From Granulicella sp. (GTDB lineage Bacteria > Acidobacteriota > Terriglobia > Terriglobales > Acidobacteriaceae), in contig JANYLK010000225.1 of NCBI GenBank assembly GCA_025357875.1, positions 1 to 64,000 on the forward strand: a DNA stretch of 64,000 nucleotides, written 5' to 3'. The notes under the pieces are model-generated. The model was not told the DNA's origin. It worked only from the letters and a program-made list of their open reading frames with translations, and did not search any database. Numbering within the stretch: the first letter of the stretch is position 1; every line of letters begins with the position of its first letter. Made by a program: the position numbers and the translations under genes. Below are positions 52,829 through 62,488 of the stretch, one piece after another.

Positions 52829-54337
52829 ATGTCATCCATAACGATTGAAAAAAAGCTCTTCTTCGGGGCCGGAACACTTTTGCTCTTGGCATTCGCCCTG
52901 GGTATTACGGCGTTTCTGGGCTTGTCAAGCGTAAGTGATCGCTTGCATGCCATTGTCGAAGTAACAGTAAGACGGCAGACATTGGCACATTCCATGGATC
53001 GTGATATCTCTTTCGCAATGGGAGCGACCAAGGGAATCTTGATGCGTGGCCTGCAGAATGACCCCGCCGGAATTGAAAGAAATATCCAGGATTTCACTAC
53101 CTACGTTGGTAGCCTTGAAAACAGCCTCAGCGTTATGCAAAGCTTTGATCAGCAATCATCAACGATTCTTGCCTTGCGTGACATGCAGGCCGCTGTCAAT
53201 ACGGTCAAACAGTCCAACTACAACTTATCGAAAGCTGCATTTGCAGGAAATATGACCATAGCGCTTTCCTTGTACAACAAGGAGATAAAGCCGCTGGAAA
53301 CGCGCCAAAAAGAGGATGCCACTCTCATCCTCGAAGTGCAGAATGCCGATCTCAAACAGGCGGAACAGGTTGCAGAGAATTCTGTCGCCGACTGCCGTTG
53401 GATTACTGGCACGCTGCTCCTTCTCGTATGCTTTGTGGGTATTGTGTTGATCTTCGCGATCCGTAAAATCAACCGGGTACTTCGCAACACAGTGGCCGAA
53501 GTTACCGAGGTGTCGGTCCAGATTGCCTCTGCTGCGGGTCAAGTCGCGGCATCCAGCCAGTCGTTGGCTCGAACTGCTTCAGAACAGGCGGCAACGATTG
53601 AAGAGACGTCGAGCGCCAGTGTCGAGATCAATTCAATGGCCCGTCGCAACACCGAAAATTCACATTCGGCTGCCGAAGCCGTGGCTCGCTCGCAGGAGGG
53701 ATTCGAGAAGGCTAACGCTTCCCTCGGCGAGATGGTTGGTGCCATGGAAGGCATCAACGCATCCAGTCAGAAGATCTCGAAGATCATTAAAGTAATCGAT
53801 GAGATTGCTTTTCAGACCAACATCCTTGCACTCAATGCAGCTGTAGAGGCAGCACGTGCCGGAGAAGCGGGCATGGGCTTCGCCGTCGTCGCGGATGAAG
53901 TGCGCAACCTTGCACAGCGTTGCGCTCAGGCGGCCAAGGACACTGCCGACCTGATTGAGGATTCGATCCAGAGATCCGACGGCGGGAGGATCAAGGTGAA
54001 CCGGGTTGCAGTTTCGCTCCACACGATCACGGCTGAGGCTTCTAAGGTCAAGGTGTTAGTCGAAGAGATCAATTTGGGCAGCGTGGAACAGACAAAGGGG
54101 ATCGACCAGATGGGTCGCGCGATCACGCAGATGGAGCAGGTTACCCAGACCAGCGCGGCCAACGCAGAAGAGGGCGCGGCAGCCGCCGAGGAGTTGAGTG
54201 CTCAGGCAAAGGCCATGCAGAATGTTGTGGAGGCCTTAAGAACAATGGTCGATGGTGGCAGGACTAATCATATCAACGCAAAGAATCGTTCAGGCACCTT
54301 ACTGCGCAAATGGGAGCCCGCGAAGGCGACGACGTAA
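52829..54337 (+). CDS. Methyl-accepting chemotaxis protein
   Basis: A 502-residue chemoreceptor. It has a membrane segment at about residues 10-30, a four-helix-bundle ligand region outside the cell (about 31-190), a second membrane segment (about 198-218) and a cytoplasmic signalling coiled coil. The hairpin tip [20 protein letters not shown] (about 328-347) and [17 protein letters not shown] (about 351-367) are intact. A HAMP domain is not evident. ATG 52829 is chosen by CAGGA upstream. It is divergent from cheW, so its partner kinase is likely the CheA here. Confidence 0.93.
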   Translation: MSSITIEKKLFFGAGTLLLLAFALGITAFLGLSSVSDRLHAIVEVTVRRQTLAHSMDRDISFAMGATKGILMRGLQNDPAGIERNIQDFTTYVGSLENSLSVMQSFDQQSSTILALRDMQAAVNTVKQSNYNLSKAAFAGNMTIALSLYNKEIKPLETRQKEDATLILEVQNADLKQAEQVAENSVADCRWITGTLLLLVCFVGIVLIFAIRKINRVLRNTVAEVTEVSVQIASAAGQVAASSQSLARTASEQAATIEETSSASVEINSMARRNTENSHSAAEAVARSQEGFEKANASLGEMVGAMEGINASSQKISKIIKVIDEIAFQTNILALNAAVEAARAGEAGMGFAVVADEVRNLAQRCAQAAKDTADLIEDSIQRSDGGRIKVNRVAVSLHTITAEASKVKVLVEEINLGSVEQTKGIDQMGRAITQMEQVTQTSAANAEEGAAAAEELSAQAKAMQNVVEALRTMVDGGRTNHINAKNRSGTLLRKWEPAKATT

Positions 54338-54459
54338 GCAGCTGCGATAGCGTCTGTTCATGCATCCTCGGTTGTTTGCGCTATGAACATCCTTGGATTG
54401 AGCCCTTCGAAGGAGCGGTTCTTTTGGGTCCGCGATTACAATCGTGAGGGAGAACGTCA

Positions 54460-55551
54460 ATGCCCTCCCTTCTGCGAACCATTTTCAACGACGAGCCGGG
54501 CAGCACCAAGACAAAGATTGTTGCGATCTACGCCATGCTGGTCGCAGCCAACCTTGGGGCATGGTGTTGGGCGCTGCTCGCGTTTCATCGGTATCCGGTA
54601 CTTCTGGGCACGGCGTTTCTCGCGTACAGTTTCGGGTTGCGTCATGCCGTCGACGCAGATCACATCGCGGCAATCGACAATGTCACTCGCAAACTGATGC
54701 AGCAGGGCAAGCGGCCGGTTGCGGTAGGGCTGATGTTTTCTCTCGGCCATTCCACCATCGTAATTGTAGGGTCCATAGCCATCGCGGCGACGGCTCTTGC
54801 GCTGCAGCATCGCATCGATGCGGTGAGGGAAATTGGTGGGGTTATCGGGACACTGGTGTCCAGCGCCTTCTTGTTCGCCATTGCGGTCGCCAATATGATT
54901 GTTCTTTCCTCGGTGTATCGCACATTCACAAGGGTCCGCCGCGGAGGCACATACGTAGAGGAGGATTTTGACCTTCTGCTTGGTAATCGCGGATTTCTTA
55001 CCCGCATGTTTCGCCCGGTCTTCGGAATGATCCGATGCAGTTGGCATATGTATCCTCTAGGCGTCTTATTCGGTCTTGGATTTGATACGGCGACCGAGAT
55101 CGGGCTGCTTGGAATCTCCGCTGCGGAAGCCTCCAAGGGTCTTTCGCTGTGGTCGATTCTGGTGTTTCCGGTACTCTTCGCCGCGGGTATGTCGCTCATC
55201 GATACGACCGACAATATTCTGATGTTGGGCGCCTATGGCTGGGCTTATGTGAAGCCCATTCGCAAGCTTTACTACAACATCACAATCACGTCCGTGTCGG
55301 TTGTGGTCGCCTTTGCGGTTGGCGGAATCGAGGCGCTCGGGTTGTGGTCGGGGCGGCTGCACCCCAAAGGTGCGTTCTGGAATCTGATCAACACTCTGAA
55401 CGGCAACTTCGGCCTGTTGGGCTATGGCATCATCGGGCTGTTTGCCTTGAGCTGGATCGTGTCCATCGCAATCTACAAGTGGCGCCGTTTTGACTCACTA
55501 GAACCGGAACAACTCGAATCTTCTCAGGGTATGGCCCCCCGGGGGTGGTAG
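54460..55551 (+). CDS. Nickel/cobalt permease (NiCoT/HoxN family)
   Basis: A 363-residue NiCoT transporter with about eight membrane segments. The family signature RHAVDADHIAAIDN (about residues 67-80, HX4DH motif) is intact, and LGFDTATEIGLL (about 205-216) and AGMSLIDTTDNILM (about 246-259) are the other metal-linked motifs. It imports Ni2+ or Co2+ for enzymes such as urease, hydrogenase or B12 synthesis; none of those genes is in the window. No cobalamin riboswitch or NikR site is recognisable in the short leader. Confidence 0.94.
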   Translation: MPSLLRTIFNDEPGSTKTKIVAIYAMLVAANLGAWCWALLAFHRYPVLLGTAFLAYSFGLRHAVDADHIAAIDNVTRKLMQQGKRPVAVGLMFSLGHSTIVIVGSIAIAATALALQHRIDAVREIGGVIGTLVSSAFLFAIAVANMIVLSSVYRTFTRVRRGGTYVEEDFDLLLGNRGFLTRMFRPVFGMIRCSWHMYPLGVLFGLGFDTATEIGLLGISAAEASKGLSLWSILVFPVLFAAGMSLIDTTDNILMLGAYGWAYVKPIRKLYYNITITSVSVVVAFAVGGIEALGLWSGRLHPKGAFWNLINTLNGNFGLLGYGIIGLFALSWIVSIAIYKWRRFDSLEPEQLESSQGMAPRGW

Positions 55552-56088
55552 AGCTAAAAAGCTTCGAATCAACAATTTGCAAAATAACGATCCCGCAAAT
55601 ATTTCATTCCATTGGTCTTATGGCTAAAAATAAGAAAACAAATGAGTTAGATGATCAAACTGTATTGCAACACTCTATGCTGTGGAGCCGCCGACTATAC
55701 TTTTTCTTGTGTTTGTTTCCAACTAACTTAAGTATACGGGTTTGACCCAAACTGTTACGCCAACTATTTTTGGCGATTATGGGCGCGTGGTTGTTGAGGA
55801 TTCGAGGATTTGCACAGTTTTGGGGGCTTGACAGTTTTGGACCGGCATATGGCCGGTCATGCATGGATATGGCCCGGGAGAGAACGGCGGAGATTCTGGA
55901 CTCGATGAAACTGAGTCCAGAATGACGGTTTTGGGGTGCGAGGGCCTTGGGGGATTTGGGGGGCGGTGGTGCGTTGCGCGATCGCGCCACCTTGCCGGCT
56001 GAAACTGCTGCGGGCTAGGTGTCCGGCGAAGGGTGCTTGACCAGGCGAAGAGACTAACCCCGCGATAGGCACGATGTAGCCGTACCGA
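55552..56088. other. Intergenic spacer, partly AT-rich, with hairpins
   Basis: 537 bases with no convincing gene. From about 55555 to 55760 it is markedly richer in A and T than all neighbours. An open frame from 55545 to 55745 (with a Met near 55620 followed by a Lys/Asn-rich run) lacks a ribosome site and homology. Two inverted repeats follow: GACCGGC (55840-55846) with GCCGGTC (55852-55858), and the longer one at 55894-55922. Confidence 0.5.
55894..55922. repeat. 10-bp perfect inverted repeat (REP-like hairpin)
   Basis: TTCTGGACTC (55894-55903) and GAGTCCAGAA (55913-55922) form a perfect 10-bp stem with a 9-base loop. It resembles short dispersed repeats whose complement reads CGTCATTCTGGACTC. 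It could act as a terminator or mobile REP-like unit. Confidence 0.6.
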
Positions 56089-57339
56089 TCATGGGGCACC
56101 CGGCTCTGGGATGCTGGACGATGGACTGCCCACTGACGGAGGCTGCCGAAGTGCAGTCGCAATTAGGGCTGCTAGCAAGAATGCGGCCGAGGTAATGCAG
56201 AGTGCGTAGCTCAGACCTGCGTGTTGCGAGACGCTGCCGATCAGATACGGTGCTGCAGCGCTGACAATGCGGCCAGCGTTGTAGGCAAAGCCCATCGCTG
56301 AGCCCCGCAATGACGTCGGGAAAAGTTCGCTGGCTATCACGCTGAAGCCGCTGAAGTATCCGGTTCCAAAGAATCCCACCAGCGGGCCGATGAGCAGGAG
56401 CGCAAACGGGTTTCGCACAAATGCGAAAATCGGTACCAGCATCGCGGCAATCAGAAGATAGCCGATGTACGTGTATTTCCTGCTGAAGCGATCGGCAATA
56501 TATCCGAAGACGATGTAGCCGAGGAATGTTCCCACCTGCATCACGATGGTCCATTCAGAAGTGCCTACGATACTGAGACCGCGGCCGCCTGCCGCGACGG
56601 GCATCGAAAGAAAGCGAGGCACCCACGTGAACAATCCCCACCACGCGAAGAGGGCCGCAGCGTTCATGCCGGCGCACACAAGCATGCTACGTCCCATGGT
56701 ACCGCGAAAGAGTTGGCCTACAGGCACTTGTGATTTCCGCTCCCGCTGCCACGCCTCTGGCTCGCGCACTCCGCGCTGCAACCAGAGAGCAATCAAGGCG
56801 GGAGCGACGCCCACAAAGAAGACTGCCCGCCATCCGAAGTGAGGCATGACCAGTGCGACGACCAGCGCACCCAGCGCATAGCCGACCGCCCATGAGCTCT
56901 GCACGAACGCGAGAGCCTTTCCGCGGTGGCGCGCCGGCCACGTCTCCGCTACCAGCGCGGCACCCGATGCCCACTCCCCGCCCATGCCAAGTCCCAGCAA
57001 GATCCGGCAGAGCATGAACTGCGCGGCGGTATGGGTTAACCCGCAAAGCCCCGTCGCCACCGAATATACAAGCACGCTGATGGTGAGCGCGCGAACGCGG
57101 CCGTACCGGTCGGCAAACCAGCCAAAGCCAATGCCTCCGACAGCCGCTGCGATGAGCGTAACCGACATCATCGCACCGCTCATCGCGGCGGAAAGATGCA
57201 TCTCGCGCTGCACCTGCCCCAGCACAAGCGCATAGAGCATTACATCCATGCTGTCGAGCATCCATCCCAGCGAAGCGGCGGCAAGTGTGCGCTTCTCGTT
57301 GCGCGAGGACTCGGTTAGCCAACCGTAGATTCCGTTCAA
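56089..57339 (-). CDS. Major facilitator superfamily transporter
   Basis: A 416-residue MFS permease with twelve predicted membrane segments. It has the loop 2-3 motif WFADRYGRVRA (about residues 71-81) and ADRFSRKYTYIG (loop 8-9). The sequence style (GWMLDSMDVMLYAL; RHRGKALAFVQSSWAVG) is close to metabolite/H+ symporters of organic acids. Start: the frame is open to 57456 but TTG 57339 with GGAG just upstream fits the family N-terminus. It is divergent from hydantoinase genes, so it may import their substrate. Confidence 0.86.
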   Translation of the reverse strand: MNGIYGWLTESSRNEKRTLAAASLGWMLDSMDVMLYALVLGQVQREMHLSAAMSGAMMSVTLIAAAVGGIGFGWFADRYGRVRALTISVLVYSVATGLCGLTHTAAQFMLCRILLGLGMGGEWASGAALVAETWPARHRGKALAFVQSSWAVGYALGALVVALVMPHFGWRAVFFVGVAPALIALWLQRGVREPEAWQRERKSQVPVGQLFRGTMGRSMLVCAGMNAAALFAWWGLFTWVPRFLSMPVAAGGRGLSIVGTSEWTIVMQVGTFLGYIVFGYIADRFSRKYTYIGYLLIAAMLVPIFAFVRNPFALLLIGPLVGFFGTGYFSGFSVIASELFPTSLRGSAMGFAYNAGRIVSAAAPYLIGSVSQHAGLSYALCITSAAFLLAALIATALRQPPSVGSPSSSIPEPGAP

Positions 57340-57421
57340 ATCGACTCCGCCTGGTATACAGTTCGAAAATGCGGCAGCACTTCGGACTTGCCGTGATCTT
57401 ACGATACGGGAGCAGACTAAT

Positions 57422-59410
57422 TTGCGCGTAGCGGTGGATACCGGCGGCACGTTCACAGATTGCGTCTATCTTGCGGACGGCCAACTGAAAGTACTGAAAG
57501 TTTTTTCGACTCCTGCTGATCCGTCGCAGGCGGTTCTTAATGCTCTCGCACAGATTGGGGCTGGAGCCGTCCTCAACGTCAGGCACGGCACGACGATTGG
57601 CACCAACGCAATGCTGGAGCGCAAGGGGGCACTCGTTGCGTTTGTGACGACAGCGGGCTTCGAGGATACGATCGCTATTGGGCGCCAGACACGCGCCAAA
57701 CTCTACGACTGGTTTGCCCCAGTACCGGTGTGCCTCGTTCCGCGGGAATTGCGGTTCGGAGTACCGGAGCGTGTGAGCGCCCAAGGCGAAATGCTTTGTT
57801 CTCCCACAGAAGAAGAGCTTGATGCGCTTGTCGATGCGGTGCGTGTCAGCGGAGCCGAGGCAGTTGCCATCTCGCTCCTCTTTTCATTTGCAAACCCTGA
57901 GACGGAATTGCGCGTGGAATCCGCTCTGCAACGCTTAGGCATCCCAGTCTCTACCTCGCATCGCATTCTGCCGGAGTTTCGCGAATACGAGCGCGCGTCA
58001 ACCATCGTCGCCAACGCCTATCTGGCGCCAAAAATGCAGACCTATCTTTTGCATCTGGAAGATTGCGTAGCCACGCAATACGCGGGCGGCCGGGTCGACG
58101 TGATGCAGTCCTCAGGCGGCATCATCTCTGCTCGCCTCGCAGCTCGCGAGCCGGTTCGTACGATCCTCTCGGGGCCCGCCGGTGGGGTTATTGGCACTTG
58201 CCAGGTCGCGCGCTGGGCCGGGTTCGACCGCATCGTCGGATTCGATATGGGTGGCACCTCAACCGATGTTTTTCTCGTCGATGCAACGCAAGACGCACAA
58301 CTGACAAGCGAGTCCGCAGTCGCGGGAATTCCCGTCAGCGTCCCCATGCTGGACATTCACACTGCCGGTGCCGGTGGCGGTTCGATCGCCCGCTTCGATG
58401 CTGGCGGCATGCTGCGCGTCGGACCCGAGTCGGCAGGTTCGGATCCGGGCCCAATCTGCTTTGGCCGTGGAACCATGCCCACTGTCACCGATGCCAATCT
58501 GCTGCTGGGTCGCCTGGATGCAGAGAGTTTTATCGGCGGAGGCGTCAACCTTGATCGACAACGCACCGAGAGACTTATGCAGGAACAGAAGGGTCGGCTG
58601 GCGACTGCGGAGGAGTTCGCCGCAGGCATTCTGCGCGTCGTCGAAACGCAGATGGAGAAGGCCATCCGAGTAATCTCCGTTGAGCGTGGCCACGACCCAC
58701 GTCAATTCACGCTGGTTGCTTTCGGCGGTGGCGGGCCCTTGCACGCGTGTTCTTTAGCTCGTGCGCTGCGTATCCCCAGGGTGCTGATTCCGGCGATGCC
58801 TGGAGCGCTTTCCGCAGTAGGAATTCTCCTCGCCGACGCAGTCCGCGATTATTCGCGCACCGTGATGCTGCCGGGTGACGCGCTGGAGAGGGTCGCGGTC
58901 ATCTTTAAAGATTTAGACCAGCGCGGCATTTCAGAATTTGCAGCGGAAGGTCTGCAAGGCACGGCGCTGCATACAATCGACGTGCGCTATCGCCGGCAGG
59001 GATACGAACTGAATGTCCCCTATGACGTGCAAGCTCCTGCGAAATCCGTCGTAGCGTTTCATCAGATGCACCAACAACGCTACGGCTTTTGTGACGAAGC
59101 CCGACCGGTGGAGATAGTCAACTTGCGGTTGCGGATGATCGCTGCCGGCGAGTCCTATTCACCAATTCAGCAGGAGCTTGTGGTGGGAGATGGAAGCGGC
59201 GCCTTTTACGCTACGCGGTTGGTTTACTTTGATGGTGAATTCGTCTCCGCGCGTTTGTACCGACGGGACGGGCTCGCACCCGGGCATACGATTTGTGGGC
59301 CAGCGCTGATTACCGAGTACACCTCGGCCACAGTCTTGCCGCCCGATTGCCGCGCGCGGGTCGACAACTTCGGAAATCTTGTCATCACATTCACCGAGGA
59401 TAGCAAATGA
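57422..59410 (+). CDS. hyuA: Hydantoinase/oxoprolinase subunit A
   Basis: A 662-residue HyuA-type subunit of an ATP-dependent hydantoinase or 5-oxoprolinase. The N-terminal ATP-binding start VAVDTGGTFTDCVYL (residues 3-17), HGTTIGTNAMLERKGA (about 59-74), LSGPAGGVIGTCQ (about 244-256), GFDMGGTSTDVFL (about 270-282) and the C-terminal GGGGPLHACSLAR (about 434-446) are seen. It begins at TTG 57422 with GGGAG 9 bases upstream and overlaps hyuB by ATGA. Substrate is hydantoin, N-methylhydantoin or oxoproline-like; the sequence does not tell which. Confidence 0.92.
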   Translation: MRVAVDTGGTFTDCVYLADGQLKVLKVFSTPADPSQAVLNALAQIGAGAVLNVRHGTTIGTNAMLERKGALVAFVTTAGFEDTIAIGRQTRAKLYDWFAPVPVCLVPRELRFGVPERVSAQGEMLCSPTEEELDALVDAVRVSGAEAVAISLLFSFANPETELRVESALQRLGIPVSTSHRILPEFREYERASTIVANAYLAPKMQTYLLHLEDCVATQYAGGRVDVMQSSGGIISARLAAREPVRTILSGPAGGVIGTCQVARWAGFDRIVGFDMGGTSTDVFLVDATQDAQLTSESAVAGIPVSVPMLDIHTAGAGGGSIARFDAGGMLRVGPESAGSDPGPICFGRGTMPTVTDANLLLGRLDAESFIGGGVNLDRQRTERLMQEQKGRLATAEEFAAGILRVVETQMEKAIRVISVERGHDPRQFTLVAFGGGGPLHACSLARALRIPRVLIPAMPGALSAVGILLADAVRDYSRTVMLPGDALERVAVIFKDLDQRGISEFAAEGLQGTALHTIDVRYRRQGYELNVPYDVQAPAKSVVAFHQMHQQRYGFCDEARPVEIVNLRLRMIAAGESYSPIQQELVVGDGSGAFYATRLVYFDGEFVSARLYRRDGLAPGHTICGPALITEYTSATVLPPDCRARVDNFGNLVITFTEDSK

Positions 59411-61002
59411 CTCTTCACACTACCGACCCAATCGAGCTCGCAGTCTTTCAGAGCGCAGTACATTCCATTGCAGAGGAGATGGGCGCAGCATTACGGCGCA
59501 CGGCACTCTCCCCGAACATCAAGGAGCGGCGCGACTACTCCTGCGCAATCTTCGATGGTCAAGGAAGGGTGATTGCAATGGGCGATCACATGCCGGTGCA
59601 CCTTGGCTCCATGCCCATGTCGGTGCAGGCGGCAATCGGTGCAATCGAATTTGAGCCTGGCGATATTGCGATCCTCAACGATCCATACGCCGGAGGAACT
59701 CATCTTCCGGACATCACAATGGTGCTGCCTGTCTTTATGGCGGACACTTCTGAAAAGAAGCCAGCGTTCTACGTCTCTAATCGCGCGCACCACGCGGATG
59801 TCGGCGGAACCTTCGCCGGGTCGATGGGACCGGCCACGGAAATATTTCAGGAGGGCATTCGAATTCCTCCCGTACGGATTGTGCGTGGAGGCAAAGTCGA
59901 TCGAGAGATGCTCAACCTGATTCTGCTGAACGTGCGCACACCTGCAGAGCGAGAGGGCGATCTGGAATCGCAAATTGGCGCATGCCGCGTAGGCGAGCAA
60001 CGTATCCTGCAACTCGCGGAGAAGTACGGTGAGCAAGCTATTCGCGGCCTCATCGATGCGCTGCTCGACTATTCGGAGCGCCTGGTGCGTGCCGAATTAC
60101 GCAAGGTGCCCGCAGGCAGTTTCAGCGCAGAAGACTGGCTGGATGACGATGGCGTAACCGATAAACCGTGCAGGATCGCAGTGCGTTTGGAATTCGATCC
60201 TGCAAGCGCATCTGTCGTCGTAGATTGTACCGACTCATCCCCGCAGGTTGCTGGGAGCATTAACGCCGTCCGTGCCATTACGCTCTCCGCCTGCTTCTAT
60301 ATGTTGCGTTGTTTACTGGGGGACGATGCACCTGCGACTGCCGGCATTCTGCGGCCACTCACACTCATCACGCCGACCGGCAGCATCGTCGACGCCCTGC
60401 CGCCCGCACCGGTCGCTGGCGGAAATGTCGAAACTTCGCAACGTATTGTCGACGTCTTACTGCGCGCGCTGGCACTGGCACTCCCACAGCGTGTACCGGC
60501 GGCAAGCGCAGGTACGATGAGCAACCTGACCATTGGCGGCAAGGATCCACGCACCGGCGAGCCCTTCACCTACTACGAGACGGCTGCCGGGGGGATGGGC
60601 GCGCGTCCCGGGCTAGACGGCATCTCCGGCGTGCAGACGCACATGACAAATTCCCTGAACACTCCAATCGAGGCCCTGGAATATGCCTACCCATTTCGAG
60701 TGCGGCGATACGCATATCGAGAGGGATCAGGCGGGGCCGGTCAGTTTCACGGAGGCGATGGATTGATTCGCGAGGTCGAACTGCTGGCCGATGCGCAGGT
60801 TACTTTGCTGGCGGATCGAAGGAAGTTCAAGCCCTACGGATTACTCGGAGGCGAGGACGGCGCGCCTGGCCGCGCATCATTTGCATTGTCAGGCGGCATG
60901 GCACAGACAGAGTTGCCCGGAAAATGTAGCCGTCAGTTTCCGAAGGGAACCATACTCCGCCTAGAAACGCCCGGTGGCGGCGGATGGGGCAATCTGCAAT
61001 AG
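59407..61002 (+). CDS. hyuB: Hydantoinase/oxoprolinase subunit B
   Basis: A 531-residue HyuB subunit, partner of HyuA. Seen: RTALSPNIKERRDYSCAIFD (about residues 36-55), HMPVHLGSMP (about 64-73), NDPYAGGTHLPDIT (about 96-109) and the C-terminal glycine-rich GGAGQFHGGDG and PGGGGWG. Length is normal and no lesion is seen. Coupled to hyuA by a 4-base overlap. It converges on the GH13 pseudogene 11 bases away. Confidence 0.93.
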   Translation: MTLHTTDPIELAVFQSAVHSIAEEMGAALRRTALSPNIKERRDYSCAIFDGQGRVIAMGDHMPVHLGSMPMSVQAAIGAIEFEPGDIAILNDPYAGGTHLPDITMVLPVFMADTSEKKPAFYVSNRAHHADVGGTFAGSMGPATEIFQEGIRIPPVRIVRGGKVDREMLNLILLNVRTPAEREGDLESQIGACRVGEQRILQLAEKYGEQAIRGLIDALLDYSERLVRAELRKVPAGSFSAEDWLDDDGVTDKPCRIAVRLEFDPASASVVVDCTDSSPQVAGSINAVRAITLSACFYMLRCLLGDDAPATAGILRPLTLITPTGSIVDALPPAPVAGGNVETSQRIVDVLLRALALALPQRVPAASAGTMSNLTIGGKDPRTGEPFTYYETAAGGMGARPGLDGISGVQTHMTNSLNTPIEALEYAYPFRVRRYAYREGSGGAGQFHGGDGLIREVELLADAQVTLLADRRKFKPYGLLGGEDGAPGRASFALSGGMAQTELPGKCSRQFPKGTILRLETPGGGGWGNLQ

Positions 61003-61013
61003 GTGTGAGCGAA

Positions 61014-61843
61014 CTACCGGCAGTGGGCGATGAGGACCTCGTCGGACTTGAGACTCAGGGTGATCTGATTGACCGTCATCGTTTTGACCGCAATTTTCCG
61101 AACCAAGATCGATGTACAACGAAGCGCACCCTTGCATCAATGTCTTCGCAATCGGGAGGGGGATGGTAGTTTGAGGACCCCGCTGGACAGCAACAAGCAT
61201 AAGTTCTTTGCCGCTCCGCCTGGCGGTGTCCGAGTCGCATGTAGGCGAATGAGTTAGTCGACGCTTGCAAGGTTTGTTCCGTTCCACAGGCCAAGGCGGG
61301 ATGTGCGTGGTGTAATCCGGTCAACTGTGCCACCCAGTCATGCATCTCACGCTCTTCTGCGGTGCGGCCGGCGTCGGTAAAGACGATGCGTTTATGTCCG
61401 AAGAAGCCGCGGGGAAGGTCGAGGCGGGTGTCGTGATCATCGCCGCCGCGCATTGCCAATTCATCCCCGGAATAAAGACTTGGGAAGGCCGCGGGTAGTC
61501 AACAGAACGGCCAAGGCGAGGCGCATGGCGGCAGAGGACTTTACATCGCTGCGAAAACGAGGCGGACAACCATAGAGTTGCCCAGTGTCCACTATCGGAG
61601 ATCTCGGTGCGATCGAGGCGCAGAGCCTTGTGGCTTAGGGTCAAATGAGTGCCATTGAGCCCTTCGCCACGGACCAACCAACATCGGCTTCGGCATTCCA
61701 GCCCACCGATTCGGCGGATCGATTTTTGTGATCTGCAGGAGTTCGCTAGTGGGGAAAGCTTGTCCGCCATATGCCGCCGAGGCAAAGAATATTACGCAGA
61801 GAGCAAGCGCGAAGGCCAACGCAGGATGTCGAGAATGGGTCAC
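61014..61843 (-). pseudogene. Decayed GH13 cyclomaltodextrinase-type gene with internal deletion
   Basis: From ATG 61843 a signal peptide and the N-terminal domain of secreted GH13 cyclomaltodextrinases (ITKIDPPNRWAGMPKPML, then RGEGLNGTHLTLSHKALR in another frame) run to about 61560. The catalytic barrel is missing: the sequence jumps to its very end (MRLALAVLLTTRGLP, then GDELAMRGGDDHDTRLDLP in another frame). The C-terminal domain follows through further shifts (SGKELMLVAVQRG near 61230; TVNQITLSLKSDEVLIA near 61060), ending at TAG 61014-61016. With a deleted active site and several frame shifts, it is plainly nonfunctional. Confidence 0.9.
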
Positions 61844-61928
61844 GTTGCGCTCCGACTAAAACGATCAGCTTTAAGAAGACAGCGGCACTGCACTTTGAAT
61901 GCAGCGCCGCTCAGGGATACAAGCCAGG

Positions 61929-62072
61929 CTAGAAGGTGATGCGATACACGAACTCCAACTCACGGGCGGAGCGGAAGCGTGTGCCGTTGATTGTGACCGC
62001 CGGCGACTGATCGATGTTGGTGTTCGACGAATTGCCAAACTGTACGATGTCCAGCACCGCCTCGCTGAGCCG
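61929..62072 (-). pseudogene. C-terminal fragment of an outer-membrane protein
   Basis: A minus-frame peptide of about 45 residues ends NGTRFRSARELEFVYRITF and a stop at 61929-61931. The alternating pattern and terminal Phe are those of an outer-membrane beta barrel, and it resembles the end of large TonB-dependent receptors. Nothing before it continues the protein. It lies just upstream (minus sense) of the GH13 relic, so it may be the remnant of its transport partner. Confidence 0.45.
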
Positions 62073-62108
62073 GGTTTTGTGCCACGCACGATGACGCATC
62101 TCGGAGCG

Positions 62109-62360
62109 CACAACATAGACGGCATGGAGGACTCCCGCGCTACCTGCGACGGATTACTTGCGCTTGCGCCGAACATTCGGCCGCTTGTGCTCACGCGCGC
62201 CAGCTATGCGGGAGGACAACGTTACGTGGCGACCTGGACGGGCGACAATCTCTCAACCTGGAACCATCTACGCCAGCCAACGCCGCAACTACTGAATTTT
62301 GGCCTCAGCGCATTTTCTCTTTCAGATGCGGGTTTTGGCGGTTTCGGCGGTTCGCCTTCA
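62109..62360 (+). pseudogene. Internal fragment of a GH31 alpha-glucosidase
   Basis: 84 residues in one frame match the central part of GH31 glycosidases: GMEDSRATCDGL, RPLVLTRASYAGGQRY and the acid/base region ATWTGDNLSTWNHLR, then GGFGGSPS. Sequence before and after does not continue the enzyme, so it is an isolated piece of a larger gene. Its strand is opposite to the GH13 relic. Confidence 0.75.
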
Positions 62361-62488
62361 TTGGTTGGTCTAAGCCCATCGCAAGTCACAGCTGATGACC
62401 ATATTGTGAAGCCAGAGCGGATCACAATGGGCGCGATGGTCAGCGTTCCATACAGAGATGCTGCGCAGGGGCCCCGCCAAATCCAGCG

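Noticed and set aside
54338-54459. Cobalamin riboswitch or NikR operator before the NiCoT gene
   Set aside because: No B12-box-like sequence and no clear NikR dyad are visible in the short leader.
54444-54971. Plus-strand frame inside the NiCoT gene
   Set aside because: Shadow of the NiCoT frame, Arg/His/Cys-rich composition and no domain.
56687-57784. 365-residue minus frame over the MFS and hyuA 5' ends
   Set aside because: It is out of frame with two clearly supported genes and has no family features.
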